NCBI GenBank assembly: GCA_910587155.1
Contig: CAJULA010000002.1
Location: forward strand, 1 to 64,000
DNA: 64,000 nt
Direction of reading: 5' to 3'
From: an uncultured Lachnospiraceae bacterium
Lineage (GTDB): Bacteria; Bacillota; Clostridia; Lachnospirales; Lachnospiraceae
Shown: positions 8,926 through 17,637 of the stretch, piece after piece
Layout: each line of letters begins with the position of its first letter
Position numbering within the stretch: the stretch's first letter is position 1
Notes under the pieces: generated by a model
Seen by the model: the letters and a program-made list of their open reading frames with translations, nothing else
Told to the model about the DNA's origin: nothing
The model's database searches: none
Made by a program: the position numbers and the translations under genes

Positions 8926-9836
8926 GTGGGATCCTCCTCAGAATAAGATTTCCAGATTCTCCATTTTCCAATGGCGACCGGTATGCAGAGCGCCAGTGCC
9001 ACGATAACGGCGGACAGCAGCTTCATATCATTGGCATCCATGCCAAGCTGCAGGACAACGGCCCGGATCAGAAAATACACGACACATCCGGTCACTGCGC
9101 TGGACAGCTTGCTGCCAAAAGACTTCAGCCGCCCCATCAATACCTCTCCGATTACGATCGCCGCCAGACCGATTACAATCGCGCCGGTTCCCATTCCGAT
9201 ATCGGCATACTTCTGGCTCTGGCACACCAGCGCGCCTGAGAGTCCCACCAGGCCGTTGCTGATTGTCAGCGCCAGCAGCTTGGTAATCTTTGTATTCACT
9301 CCCAGCGCCCGGATCATATCTTCATTGTTGCCTGTGGCACGCAGCGCCGCGCCGATTTCCGTACCAAACAGCCAGTAAAGAAAAAGGATAATCAGCACCG
9401 CAATCAGTATACCGATCACAAGAGAAACTGCCGACTGTTTCACTCCCAGCATATCCACGATCCTGGAAAAAATCGTATCCACTTTCAGCAGCGGTACATT
9501 GCTCTTTCCCATAATGCGCAAATTGACAGACCACAGGCCAATCTGCGTCAGAATCCCTGCCAGAATCGCCGGAATGTCAAACAGGGTATGGAGCATGCCT
9601 GTCACCGCCCCCGCCGCCATGCCGGCCAGCGTGGCAATCACCAGTGCCAGCAGCGGATCCATGCCTTTTTCCACTACCAGGATCGCGCAGACACACCCGC
9701 CCAGCGCAAAACTGCCATCCACTGTCAGATCTGCAATATCCAGTATCTTGTAAGTAATATAGACGCCCAGTACCATGATCCCCCATAAAACTCCCTGGGA
9801 AACGGCGCCCTGCATCGCAAGCAAAATTCCACTCAT
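8919..9836 (-). CDS. ABC transporter permease, TrpXYZ-like uptake system
   Basis: 305 residues, largely hydrophobic with about eight membrane segments and the family motif DIADLTVDGSFALGG near residue 34. It matches the COG4120 permeases that pair with a COG2984 lipoprotein, as found here. It overlaps the ATPase gene and follows the binding-protein gene by about 160 bases, separated by an internal hairpin terminator. That would give more binding protein than membrane parts. Confidence 0.9.
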   Translation of the reverse strand: MSGILLAMQGAVSQGVLWGIMVLGVYITYKILDIADLTVDGSFALGGCVCAILVVEKGMDPLLALVIATLAGMAAGAVTGMLHTLFDIPAILAGILTQIGLWSVNLRIMGKSNVPLLKVDTIFSRIVDMLGVKQSAVSLVIGILIAVLIILFLYWLFGTEIGAALRATGNNEDMIRALGVNTKITKLLALTISNGLVGLSGALVCQSQKYADIGMGTGAIVIGLAAIVIGEVLMGRLKSFGSKLSSAVTGCVVYFLIRAVVLQLGMDANDMKLLSAVIVALALCIPVAIGKWRIWKSYSEEDPTC

Positions 9837-9920
9837 GTGTCATCCTCCATCACAATTTGCTATATAAAAGTCTCAACCTTCCCTCCCACAGTACGGGCAA
9901 AGGAGCGCACTTGCAAGCAA

Positions 9921-9945
9921 AAGAATCCTGCAAAGCAGGATCCTT
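9921..9945 (-). terminator. Intra-operon hairpin terminator/attenuator
   Basis: AAGAATCCTGC (9921-9931) pairs with GCAGGATCCTT (9935-9945), 11 bp with one G-U pair and a three-base loop. On the minus strand a short T-rich tract follows. It lies between the binding-protein gene and the permease gene and probably causes partial termination, a common arrangement in ABC operons. Confidence 0.65.
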
Positions 9946-9996
9946 CTGTCACAGCCCGGACCGGCCAGACTGTCATATTTTACTTTTGCCGCCCCA

Positions 9997-11052
9997 TCAA
10001 TCCAGCACAGACAGATCAACGCCAAGAATATCTGCCGTTTCCTGATTGGTTTTCAGTGCACATTGATCAGCGCTCAGATAACCGATCGGCATCTGGGAAA
10101 TATCAGCGCCTTTGGTAAGGATATCCACGGCCTGCTGTCCTGCCATATAGCCAATCTGGTAATAATCAATTCCATACGTAGCAAGACCGCCCGCATCTAC
10201 CATTCCTTCCTCACCGCAAATCGTAGGCAGACCATTGTCATTGGCTACCATGGCCACGGTCGCCATACCGGCAGCTATCGTATTATCGGTAGGCGTATAG
10301 ATCGCATCCACCTTACCCACCATGGATTCCACAACCTGCTGAATCTCATTGGAACTGGATACCGTAAACACTTCTGCTTCAAGTCCTGCCGCGCTGCATG
10401 CCTCCTGCGCCATATTGGCCTGGAACTCCGAATTGGACTCTGCGGAACAGTACAGGATGCCTACCTTCTTTGCCTCCGGAAGCAGTTTTGTCAGCAGTTC
10501 AATCTGTTCCTTAACCGGTGTCAGATCCGATGTGCCGGAAACATTGTTGCCGGGTGTCTCATTCGATTCCACCAGTCCCGCATCCGCCGGATCCGTCACT
10601 GCCGTCACCAGAATCGGGATATCGCTTGTAGCGCCTGCCACCGCCTGTGCTGCCGGTGTCGCAATGGCAAGGATCAGGTCATTTCCGTCATTGACCAGTT
10701 TCTCCGCAATCGTCTGGCACGCCGACTGGTCATTCTGTGCATTTTGCTGATCAATGGTATAATTGAGGCCGGCTTCATCAAGTGCGGCCACAAATCCTTC
10801 ATTTGCCGCATCAAGAGCCGCATGCTCCGTCAGCTGGAGTACACCGATCTTGTACGATTCTCCGTCTCCTGCCGCCGGCTCCGCCGGCGCTTCGCTCTCT
10901 GCAGCCTCTGTAGCTGCTGCCTCTTCTCCCGTGCTCTCCGTTGCCTGTGCCTCACTCCCGGCACTGCCATTTTCTCCGCCTGCAGAACCACACCCGGTAA
11001 CCATACCGATCACCATGGCCACTGTAAGGGATAATGCTAATACCTTTTTCAT
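9997..11052 (-). CDS. ABC transporter substrate-binding lipoprotein (COG2984, TrpX-like)
   Basis: 351 residues with signal peptide and lipobox VTGC, the cysteine near residue 21. A low-complexity Ala/Glu linker of about 35 residues follows, then an ABC_sub_bind domain starting YKIGVLQLTEHAALD. Later family segments include ILVTAVTDPADAGLVES and GIDYYQIGYMAGQQAVDIL. It captures the substrate for the permease and ATPase downstream. Expression starts from a strong promoter at 11125-11153. No T-box fits in the short leader. Confidence 0.9.
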   Translation of the reverse strand: MKKVLALSLTVAMVIGMVTGCGSAGGENGSAGSEAQATESTGEEAAATEAAESEAPAEPAAGDGESYKIGVLQLTEHAALDAANEGFVAALDEAGLNYTIDQQNAQNDQSACQTIAEKLVNDGNDLILAIATPAAQAVAGATSDIPILVTAVTDPADAGLVESNETPGNNVSGTSDLTPVKEQIELLTKLLPEAKKVGILYCSAESNSEFQANMAQEACSAAGLEAEVFTVSSSNEIQQVVESMVGKVDAIYTPTDNTIAAGMATVAMVANDNGLPTICGEEGMVDAGGLATYGIDYYQIGYMAGQQAVDILTKGADISQMPIGYLSADQCALKTNQETADILGVDLSVLD

Positions 11053-11077
11053 AATCTTCCTCTCCTCGCGATTTTAT

Positions 11078-11103
11078 ACGTTGACGCTTTAATGCTTCAA
11101 CGT
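11078..11103. promoter_or_regulatory. Imperfect palindrome in the leader of the TrpX-like gene
   Basis: ACGTTGACGC and GCTTCAACGT flank a six-base centre; seven outer pairs and two inner pairs match, with one mismatch. It starts about 15 bases after the predicted transcription start, so it could be a repressor operator or an mRNA hairpin. Confidence 0.45.
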
Positions 11104-11124
11104 GAGTTATTGACTCCGCAAATA

Positions 11125-11153
11125 ACTATACTCCTTTTTGCAAAATTCGTCAA
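11125..11153 (-). promoter_or_regulatory. Sigma-A type promoter of the TrpXYZ-like operon
   Basis: Minus-strand TTGACG (11148-11153) and TATAGT (11125-11130) with an exact 17-base spacer, about 70 bases before the start codon. Confidence 0.8.
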
Positions 11154-11264
11154 CCGCTTCCCGGAGATTTTATCATCGCTTTGTAACGGTTCAGACAAGC
11201 TGAACTGTTACATCGCTTTACCGATACATGGCAATCGTTTTTTGCGCACCAGAGTCCTGGTTTT

Positions 11265-13484
11265 CTATTTCATCGTGCCGATAAAGTATTCCGAAATATC
11301 CATTCCATTCAGCACGCAGATAGCGCTGTCCGTATCATGCTGTATCCAGGAACCATGGATCTTCAGCCAGCTGCGCAGAGCCGAGCTGAACCATTCCTCC
11401 GACCATTTGGCATGCGGGTCCTTTTTGTCCAGCTTACACATTACGCAGGATTCACAGGGTTTGTCCTTCTGCGCAAAGGTACGGTAACAGCAGTCTCCAA
11501 TCCGCAGGTCAGGCAGCGCATCCAGCAGCTTGCGGTTTGCAAAGCAAAGCTCATAAGTATCACGGTCCACTGCCATCACGTAGCTGTCAAAATCATCCAA
11601 AAGCCGCATATCCCGCAGTGCAGGCTGTCCGCTTTTCTTTCTCTGGTCTTTGAGCACATAGATCTGCACCAGCTGCAGAATCCGTTTCAGTTCTTTTTCT
11701 TCCTCCGCATTCAGATGCCACTCACGGCCGCTGCACTCTCCCATAAGAAATGCACCCGTGATCTCTCCCCGGCTCATAATGGGCTGCACAAGCAGGGTAT
11801 GTATGCCATTGCGGATCATATAGGAAGAAAGATCCCCCGGAATATCATCATAGCTGTGTATCAGGCAGAAACCTTTCAGCAGCTGCCTCTCTTTCAGGAA
11901 GGAAACCCACTGATGGTTTTCATCGGTCAGATTCTGTTCTTCCCTTGGTTCATAGCCCGGATTAAAATACTTCAGCTCCATTCCCTGCCTGCCTCTGCCT
12001 GCCTCGATCGAAAGGCAGGCTTTCTGGAATCCAAAGTGACGGATCACCAGTTTGAGCATGGCTCTGGTAAGGTTTTCGTTGTAATTTTTTTCATTGATAA
12101 TCTGGCGGAGCAGATCTTCCAGATTTTCTTCCCTGCCGACTTCTTCGATAAATTTCTGCTGTCTTTCGTTCTCTGCCGCTTCCTTTCGCAGAATACCGGA
12201 GAGGTCATATACATGATATCCCAGCTTCTCATGGCCTCGGAGCGAACTGATGGCCATCTCCGCCTTTTCACTCAGCTCAGCCCATGTCTCTCCCTGATAC
12301 GGGCAGACCGATATGCCCACCCTGCCGGATAAGGTAAAGCTGTCTTCTCCGCTGCCCAGCGTCATGGTCGTACTGTGGCATACCATGGTGGCAAGGGCAT
12401 CGAGATTGTGCACGGAACCGATGTTCTGTGCAAAAATAATCAGCTCGTCTTCACTGATACGGCCCAGAATATCCGATCGCTTGAATCCCCGGCTCATCTT
12501 TTCTGCCATATCTTTCAGAATCCTGTCACCTACACCCTCGGAAAGGCTCTCCGCCAAAATGCGGAAGTCGCTGATATCCACCAGGATAAACGCATGGATA
12601 TCATGACTGCCGGAAGAAGCCAGAATCTGGTTTACCTGCTCTTTTGTAGCCTCTTTATTGTACCAGCCGGTAACCGTATCCAGTTTTTCCTTGCCCCGCA
12701 GTTCTTCCTGCAGCAGCTTCTTTTCATGTATATCCGTAATCTTTCCGACGATATGGGTAACATATCCGTCCACGCCGGCTATACTGGAAGTATGGATGCG
12801 ATACCAGCGCTTCTCCCCGCTCCCCAGCATATCGGTTTTCAGTTCGATAATATCGGTACGCGGAGTCTTCAGCGCTTCTTCCAGAATCTCCAGCAGCCGT
12901 CTCTCATCTGACAGGATGGAAACCTGATCCTGCATCCGAACCATAAATTTATCAATGATCCGGTCATTTTCTATCCCGTATTCCCCTGCCGTTTTAATAC
13001 TCAGTACATCGGTCTTGGCATTGTAATCCGCCAGCATCTCCCCTTCCGTTTCCAGAAGCATCTGATACCACTGGGACTGTGCCTGTATCTCATTTTCCAC
13101 AAATTTCCTGTCTGTCGCATCCAGAAATACGCATAACAGGACAGCCCTCTCATCTGTCCTCTCATAGAGATTGCCCCGGATCTGCAGCCATCGCAGATTA
13201 CCGGACGCAGTCACCGTACGCATCTCCAGATCTACCGCCCCGTCATCTTTCAGGACATCTTCAATCGCCTGCCAGAACTTGGGTTTATCTTCTTCCAGGA
13301 TAAGCGATACCAGATTGTTGAGATATTTATACCCGGTAGACGGTACATATCCCAACATCCGGAAACCGCCACTGTTCATATAGAGAAATTCCAGCTTATC
13401 TTCCTGCAGCCCCAGAAAAGCCACACCTGTAAGCATGTTCTCCACCATCTCGCATATTGTCCTGTAATCCAGATTATTTGCCAT
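11265..13484 (-). CDS. PAS/GGDEF-like/GAF signalling protein with degenerate GGDEF motif
   Basis: 739 residues, no membrane segment. Two PAS-like domains (about residues 1-125 and 135-265) lead to a diguanylate cyclase-like domain (about 275-430), where the GGDEF signature is replaced by RISEDELIIF, so cyclase activity is unlikely. A GAF-like domain follows (about 450-610), then a terminal PAS-like region with a cysteine cluster CCYRTF...CESCVMC near residues 680-700 that might sense redox state or bind metal. It probably acts as a c-di-GMP receptor or signalling scaffold. GGGGAT precedes the start. Confidence 0.75.
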   Translation of the reverse strand: MANNLDYRTICEMVENMLTGVAFLGLQEDKLEFLYMNSGGFRMLGYVPSTGYKYLNNLVSLILEEDKPKFWQAIEDVLKDDGAVDLEMRTVTASGNLRWLQIRGNLYERTDERAVLLCVFLDATDRKFVENEIQAQSQWYQMLLETEGEMLADYNAKTDVLSIKTAGEYGIENDRIIDKFMVRMQDQVSILSDERRLLEILEEALKTPRTDIIELKTDMLGSGEKRWYRIHTSSIAGVDGYVTHIVGKITDIHEKKLLQEELRGKEKLDTVTGWYNKEATKEQVNQILASSGSHDIHAFILVDISDFRILAESLSEGVGDRILKDMAEKMSRGFKRSDILGRISEDELIIFAQNIGSVHNLDALATMVCHSTTMTLGSGEDSFTLSGRVGISVCPYQGETWAELSEKAEMAISSLRGHEKLGYHVYDLSGILRKEAAENERQQKFIEEVGREENLEDLLRQIINEKNYNENLTRAMLKLVIRHFGFQKACLSIEAGRGRQGMELKYFNPGYEPREEQNLTDENHQWVSFLKERQLLKGFCLIHSYDDIPGDLSSYMIRNGIHTLLVQPIMSRGEITGAFLMGECSGREWHLNAEEEKELKRILQLVQIYVLKDQRKKSGQPALRDMRLLDDFDSYVMAVDRDTYELCFANRKLLDALPDLRIGDCCYRTFAQKDKPCESCVMCKLDKKDPHAKWSEEWFSSALRSWLKIHGSWIQHDTDSAICVLNGMDISEYFIGTMK

Positions 13485-13526
13485 AATATCCCCTTCGTGA
13501 CTCTATCCGTACTGTTACATGATCTA

Positions 13527-14195
13527 TTATATCTCTTTTTTCACAATATTTCCACTGTCTTTGTAGATACTTTTCTCAGGAATATACCCTCTGACCCGTG
13601 AAAGCGGGTAGATATTCGTCTGCCTGCCGATCACACTGCCCGGATTCAACACACTGTTGCAGCCCACCTCTACCTGATCGCCCAGCATGGCACCGAATTT
13701 TTTCAGCCCGGTCTCGATATTGCCGCCCTCTGATTTAACCACCACCAGCGTCTTGTCACTCTTTACATTGGAAGTGATGGAACCCGCACCCATATGTGCC
13801 TTGTAGCCCAGTACACTGTCGCCGACATAGTTGTAATGGGGTACCTGTACCTTATTGAACAGAATCACATTTTTCAGTTCCGTGGAATTTCCCACCACTG
13901 CCCCTTTTCCCACAATGGCATTGCCGCGGATAAAAGCACACTGCCGCACCTCGGCATCTTCGTCGATAATCGCCGGGCCGCCGATATAAGCGGAGGAAAA
14001 AACGCTGGCCGTTCTGGCAATCCAGATGTTTTCCCCTCTTTTTTCATATTTGTCCTGCGGCAGGGTATTGCCCAGGCTGACTATAAAGGCGCCAATCTCC
14101 GGGAGCACTTCCCAGGGATATGTCTTCCCCTCAAATAGTTCCTTTGCCAGTGTTTCTTCCAGATTGTACAGATTTTCAATAGTCAGATAGTCCAT
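13527..14195 (-). CDS. Left-handed beta-helix (hexapeptide repeat) protein, GlmU-like
   Basis: 222 residues. After an N-terminal helical segment the sequence shows hexapeptide repeats, for example IGGPAIIDEDAEVRQCAFIRG and VVGNSTELKNVILF, as in nucleotide-sugar acyl- and uridylyltransferases. It lacks the GlmU pyrophosphorylase domain. It may be a UDP-GlcNAc-type acyltransferase or a structural relative; the substrate is not evident. It lies nine bases after topoisomerase III and is probably co-transcribed. Confidence 0.7.
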   Translation of the reverse strand: MDYLTIENLYNLEETLAKELFEGKTYPWEVLPEIGAFIVSLGNTLPQDKYEKRGENIWIARTASVFSSAYIGGPAIIDEDAEVRQCAFIRGNAIVGKGAVVGNSTELKNVILFNKVQVPHYNYVGDSVLGYKAHMGAGSITSNVKSDKTLVVVKSEGGNIETGLKKFGAMLGDQVEVGCNSVLNPGSVIGRQTNIYPLSRVRGYIPEKSIYKDSGNIVKKEI

Positions 14196-14203
14196 GTTTT
14201 ATG

Positions 14204-16225
14204 TCACCTCTCATAATTTTTTGCGGCCATATCATATCTTTCATACAGACTCCGCCCGCCGGGAGAACGTTTCACGAGATTGGTGCGTCTGGAAACGAAG
14301 TCATCCAGCTTATCCATATATTCTTTTCCTGTAATCGTCCCCTCGGCCACCTGGGTCAGGCCTTTTTCCCAGCTCGCCGTCAGCGCCGGATTCAGCAGCG
14401 GCCTGATCGAATAGTCCACGATTTCGTAGATCAGTTCCCCCATCAGTGTGGGGGTGATAATCTGCGTCTTTTTGTTGAGCGCCAGATATCCGATATGAAC
14501 AAGTTTTTTCAGGATTTCCGCTCTGGTGGCAGAGGTCCCAATCCCGCTGCCCCGAATCTGTTCCCGCAGTTCTTCGTCCTCAATAAATTGCCCCGCATTC
14601 TCCATGGTAAGGATCAGTGTACCGGAATTATAACGTTTGGGCGGTGTGGTCTCGCCTTCTTTGACAGCATAGGGCTCTTCTTTCTGCAATGACAGCCTCT
14701 GCCCTTTTTTCAGCCCCTCCAGCGCCTGCATGAAGCCACTGTCTTTGGCGGATTCCTCCCCGCTTACCGTCCCCTCCTGCGACTCTTTCTCTTTTTTCTT
14801 TTTCAGAAAGCTGCAGGCTGCGGCCCGCAGATAGCCTTCCTCTGTCAGCACTTTAAAACCGGCAGAAAAACGTTCCCCCCTGGCCAGTAAGACCAGTGAT
14901 ATTTTACGATAAACCGCGCCGGGATAAAAAATGCTTAAAAACCGGCGTACAATCAACTCATATACATTGGCGGCCACCGGCTGCAGCCCTTGCAGGGCGC
15001 CAAGCCCCTGCCCCGTGGGAATGATGGCATAATGATCCGTGATCTGTTTATCATTCACATATCTGGATTTGGCCAGTTTCTGATGCATCCCCTTCTGCAG
15101 TATCTCATCTGCCAGCAAACAGGCTCTGTCATACCGGGAAAGCCCTTGCAGATTCCTGTCTATTTCCTTTGCCACGGCAGAGGAGAGCACCCTGGCATCC
15201 GTTCTGGGGTAAGTCGTCAGCTTCTTTTCATACAGTTCCTGGGCAATGCGCAGTGTTTCATCCGGACTGATCTTGAAATACCGGGAACAGTCATTCTGCA
15301 GTTCTGCCAGATTATATAAAAGAGGGGGGTTTTTTGTCTCCTTCTTCTTTTCGATCTTTTCCAGCAACGGCTCCTCTCTCGGTTCCTGTAAAAGGCAGCG
15401 GATCAGTTCCTTTGCGTTCTCTTCTTTCAGAAAACCGTTTTCTTTATACAAAAGAGGCGATCCCTCATATTTGCTGCCCGCCACAGCCCTCCATTCTCCC
15501 TCAAAAGTCCTGCCGCCCAGCTCCACACATGCCAGCACCCGGTAAAACGGAGTCTTGACAAAATCTCGTATTTCGCGTTCTCTTTTTACCACAATGCCAA
15601 GCACACAGGTCATGACCCGCCCTGCGGATATGACTGCCCGGTCCAGTTTCAGATATTCTTTGACGGAATTGCCGAATTTCAGGGTCAGTGCCCTGGAAAA
15701 ATTAATCCCCATCAGATAATCTTCCTTGGCCCTGAGATATGCCGCCTCGCACAGATTATCATAGTCCGAGAGGTCTTTGGCTTCCCGGATCCCCCGCCGT
15801 ATCTCATCCTGGGTCTGAGAGTCAATCCACACACGCCTGCGCGTCTTTCCCGTGACACCTGCCTGCCGTTCCACCAGCCTGTAGATATATTCCCCTTCCC
15901 GTCCGGAATCCGTACACACATAGATCGTATCCACATCCGCCCTTTTCAGAAGACCGCTGACAATCTCAAACTGTTTCTTTACCCCTTCTATCACCTCGTA
16001 TTTAAATTCCGTCGGAATAAAAGGGAGCGTGTCAAAAGTCCAGCGTTTATATTTTTCATCATATTTTTCCGGATAGCTCATGGTGACAAGATGACCGACG
16101 CACCATGTGACAATGGCTTCTTCTGATTCCATAAAACCATCCCGGCCTGCCAGACGGTATCCCAGCGCGGCGGCAAATTCCCGTGCCACACTCGGCTTTT
16201 CCGCAATGAATAAACTTTTTCCCAT
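14204..16225 (-). CDS. topB: DNA topoisomerase III
   Basis: The start is set at the ATG at 16225 (protein start MGKSLFIAEKPSVAREF), with a GAGGT site close upstream; 12 more bases are open. The 673-residue enzyme is a type IA topoisomerase that passes single DNA strands. The TOPRIM domain comes first (VCTDSGREGEYIYR near residue 100). The catalytic tyrosine is in LTTYPRTDARVLSS. The C-terminal core has GIGTSATRAEILKKL. The preceding gene's stop at 16234 is only nine bases away. It is full length for the chromosomal form, without zinc fingers. Confidence 0.95.
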   Translation of the reverse strand: MGKSLFIAEKPSVAREFAAALGYRLAGRDGFMESEEAIVTWCVGHLVTMSYPEKYDEKYKRWTFDTLPFIPTEFKYEVIEGVKKQFEIVSGLLKRADVDTIYVCTDSGREGEYIYRLVERQAGVTGKTRRRVWIDSQTQDEIRRGIREAKDLSDYDNLCEAAYLRAKEDYLMGINFSRALTLKFGNSVKEYLKLDRAVISAGRVMTCVLGIVVKREREIRDFVKTPFYRVLACVELGGRTFEGEWRAVAGSKYEGSPLLYKENGFLKEENAKELIRCLLQEPREEPLLEKIEKKKETKNPPLLYNLAELQNDCSRYFKISPDETLRIAQELYEKKLTTYPRTDARVLSSAVAKEIDRNLQGLSRYDRACLLADEILQKGMHQKLAKSRYVNDKQITDHYAIIPTGQGLGALQGLQPVAANVYELIVRRFLSIFYPGAVYRKISLVLLARGERFSAGFKVLTEEGYLRAAACSFLKKKKEKESQEGTVSGEESAKDSGFMQALEGLKKGQRLSLQKEEPYAVKEGETTPPKRYNSGTLILTMENAGQFIEDEELREQIRGSGIGTSATRAEILKKLVHIGYLALNKKTQIITPTLMGELIYEIVDYSIRPLLNPALTASWEKGLTQVAEGTITGKEYMDKLDDFVSRRTNLVKRSPGGRSLYERYDMAAKNYER

Positions 16226-16233
16226 GTATGACC

Positions 16234-17613
16234 TCAAAATGATGCCAGATCCGTCAGATGCACATTGCTATGCGCCCCCGCCTCCCGCATCAGCATCGTA
16301 TCAAATCCCTCTGCGGAAAACAGGTAAATATGCTCAGCCGGAATCCGGGCTTTTCTCGCACAGAAGAGCAGCCACTCATAATCCTCATAGGGCATTACCG
16401 GCTTCTCCCAGCTGCATAATCCGATGATCGTATGACCCGCCCTGTCCATGGCAACAATATCAATGTCCCCTGCCTTTCCCGCCCATTCACCCATCCGTAT
16501 GCAGTCAAAGGGCAGCTGTCTGATCCTGTTGAGATATTCCATATATTCCCGACAGATCCGGACAAAAGCCCTCGCCGTATGACGTCTGAAATCCGATGCA
16601 ATATACCTCTCGTAGAATTCCGGCTCTGCCATCGTCCCCGGGCGGCTCAGATGCGGATACAGGTAGCGGAAATAAAAACAGACAAAAGGATGCCTGATCC
16701 GATAGACGCCTTTGCGGGCATTGCTTCTGCCTTCCGTCTCAAAAGAGGAGACCTTTTCCACAAATTCCAGCTCCATCAGGTGGTTCAGATATACGCTGAT
16801 CTTGGCGCGTGAAAATCCGGTATGAAGATACAGATCGTTCAGTTTGTCCCTGCCGCAGGCCAGCGCAGAGAGGATCGTATCATAAATCCCCGGTTCCCGC
16901 AGCTCTCCCCCGACCAGTCTGGCAGCTTCCCCGTGGAGGAAACTGTCGGGATTCAGGATATGTCGGCATATATTCTCTCTGACTGACAGTTCTCTGTCAA
17001 AATACTTCCACAGTCCCGGGAAACCGCCCAGCACACCGTAATACTCCACCTGCCTGCTCCTGTCTCTTTCAGGAAAGCCCCGTACCATCTCAAAAAAACT
17101 CTGTTCCTTCAGCTTGAGAAACCCTGTAATGCCCCGGGCATCCGCACCCAGTTTGCGCACCATGCCATTCTCCACCCATCCCGGTGCGTGGGATACAAGA
17201 AGTGCCATCACACTGCCGCTCTGCTCTGCCTCTTTTAAAAAAGCGATAAGAGAGGGCATAAAATCCTGGCTCTGCTTTACGATATTCTGAAATTCTCCGA
17301 TTATGACAATCTTTTTCCCCGACAGCGCTATCTGCTGCGTTATCAGACGCACTGCCTGCAGCAGCTGTGCAAAAAGCGGAAACGCCGGGAGTGAGGCCCC
17401 TTCTTCACGCAGCTCGTTTGCCCACTGAAATACCTGCTCTCTCTCAGAACAGGTCCTGGCCCGGTAAAAATAAGCCGCTCTGCCCTGACAGAAAACCCGC
17501 AGCAGATCTTCCATCCCCGTATGTCTCTGTCCATACAGTACAATAAGCTGACTGCCTGCCTGATCATAACAGCTCTGCAGATATCTCAGCCCGGCTCTGT
17601 CCAATCCTGCCAT
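16234..17613 (-). CDS. AAA/DUF234-type protein with degenerate nucleotide-binding site
   Basis: 459 residues resembling the ATPase plus DUF234 family (archaeal-ATPase type). The Walker A region reads GQRHTGMED where the family has GRRRVGKT, so the lysine and hydroxyl residues are missing. The Walker B segment reads IVIIGEFQNI where the usual acidic residue is lost. The C-terminal DUF234-like part includes YLHTGFSRAKISVYLNHLMELE, a winged-helix-like stretch, and a nuclease-like DIDIVAMDRAG. It probably does not hydrolyse ATP. Role unknown. Confidence 0.7.
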   Translation of the reverse strand: MAGLDRAGLRYLQSCYDQAGSQLIVLYGQRHTGMEDLLRVFCQGRAAYFYRARTCSEREQVFQWANELREEGASLPAFPLFAQLLQAVRLITQQIALSGKKIVIIGEFQNIVKQSQDFMPSLIAFLKEAEQSGSVMALLVSHAPGWVENGMVRKLGADARGITGFLKLKEQSFFEMVRGFPERDRSRQVEYYGVLGGFPGLWKYFDRELSVRENICRHILNPDSFLHGEAARLVGGELREPGIYDTILSALACGRDKLNDLYLHTGFSRAKISVYLNHLMELEFVEKVSSFETEGRSNARKGVYRIRHPFVCFYFRYLYPHLSRPGTMAEPEFYERYIASDFRRHTARAFVRICREYMEYLNRIRQLPFDCIRMGEWAGKAGDIDIVAMDRAGHTIIGLCSWEKPVMPYEDYEWLLFCARKARIPAEHIYLFSAEGFDTMLMREAGAHSNVHLTDLASF

Positions 17614-17637
17614 ATGTGTTCCCCATCACGCCCTGCG

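Noticed and set aside
10063..11034. Plus-strand frame of 323 codons
   Set aside because: Mirror of the TrpX-like lipoprotein gene; Arg/His/Cys-rich as usual for shadows.
11053..11124. T-box leader of the TrpXYZ-like operon
   Set aside because: The leader is only about 65 bases and has no specifier loop or AGGGTGGNACCGCG-like box.
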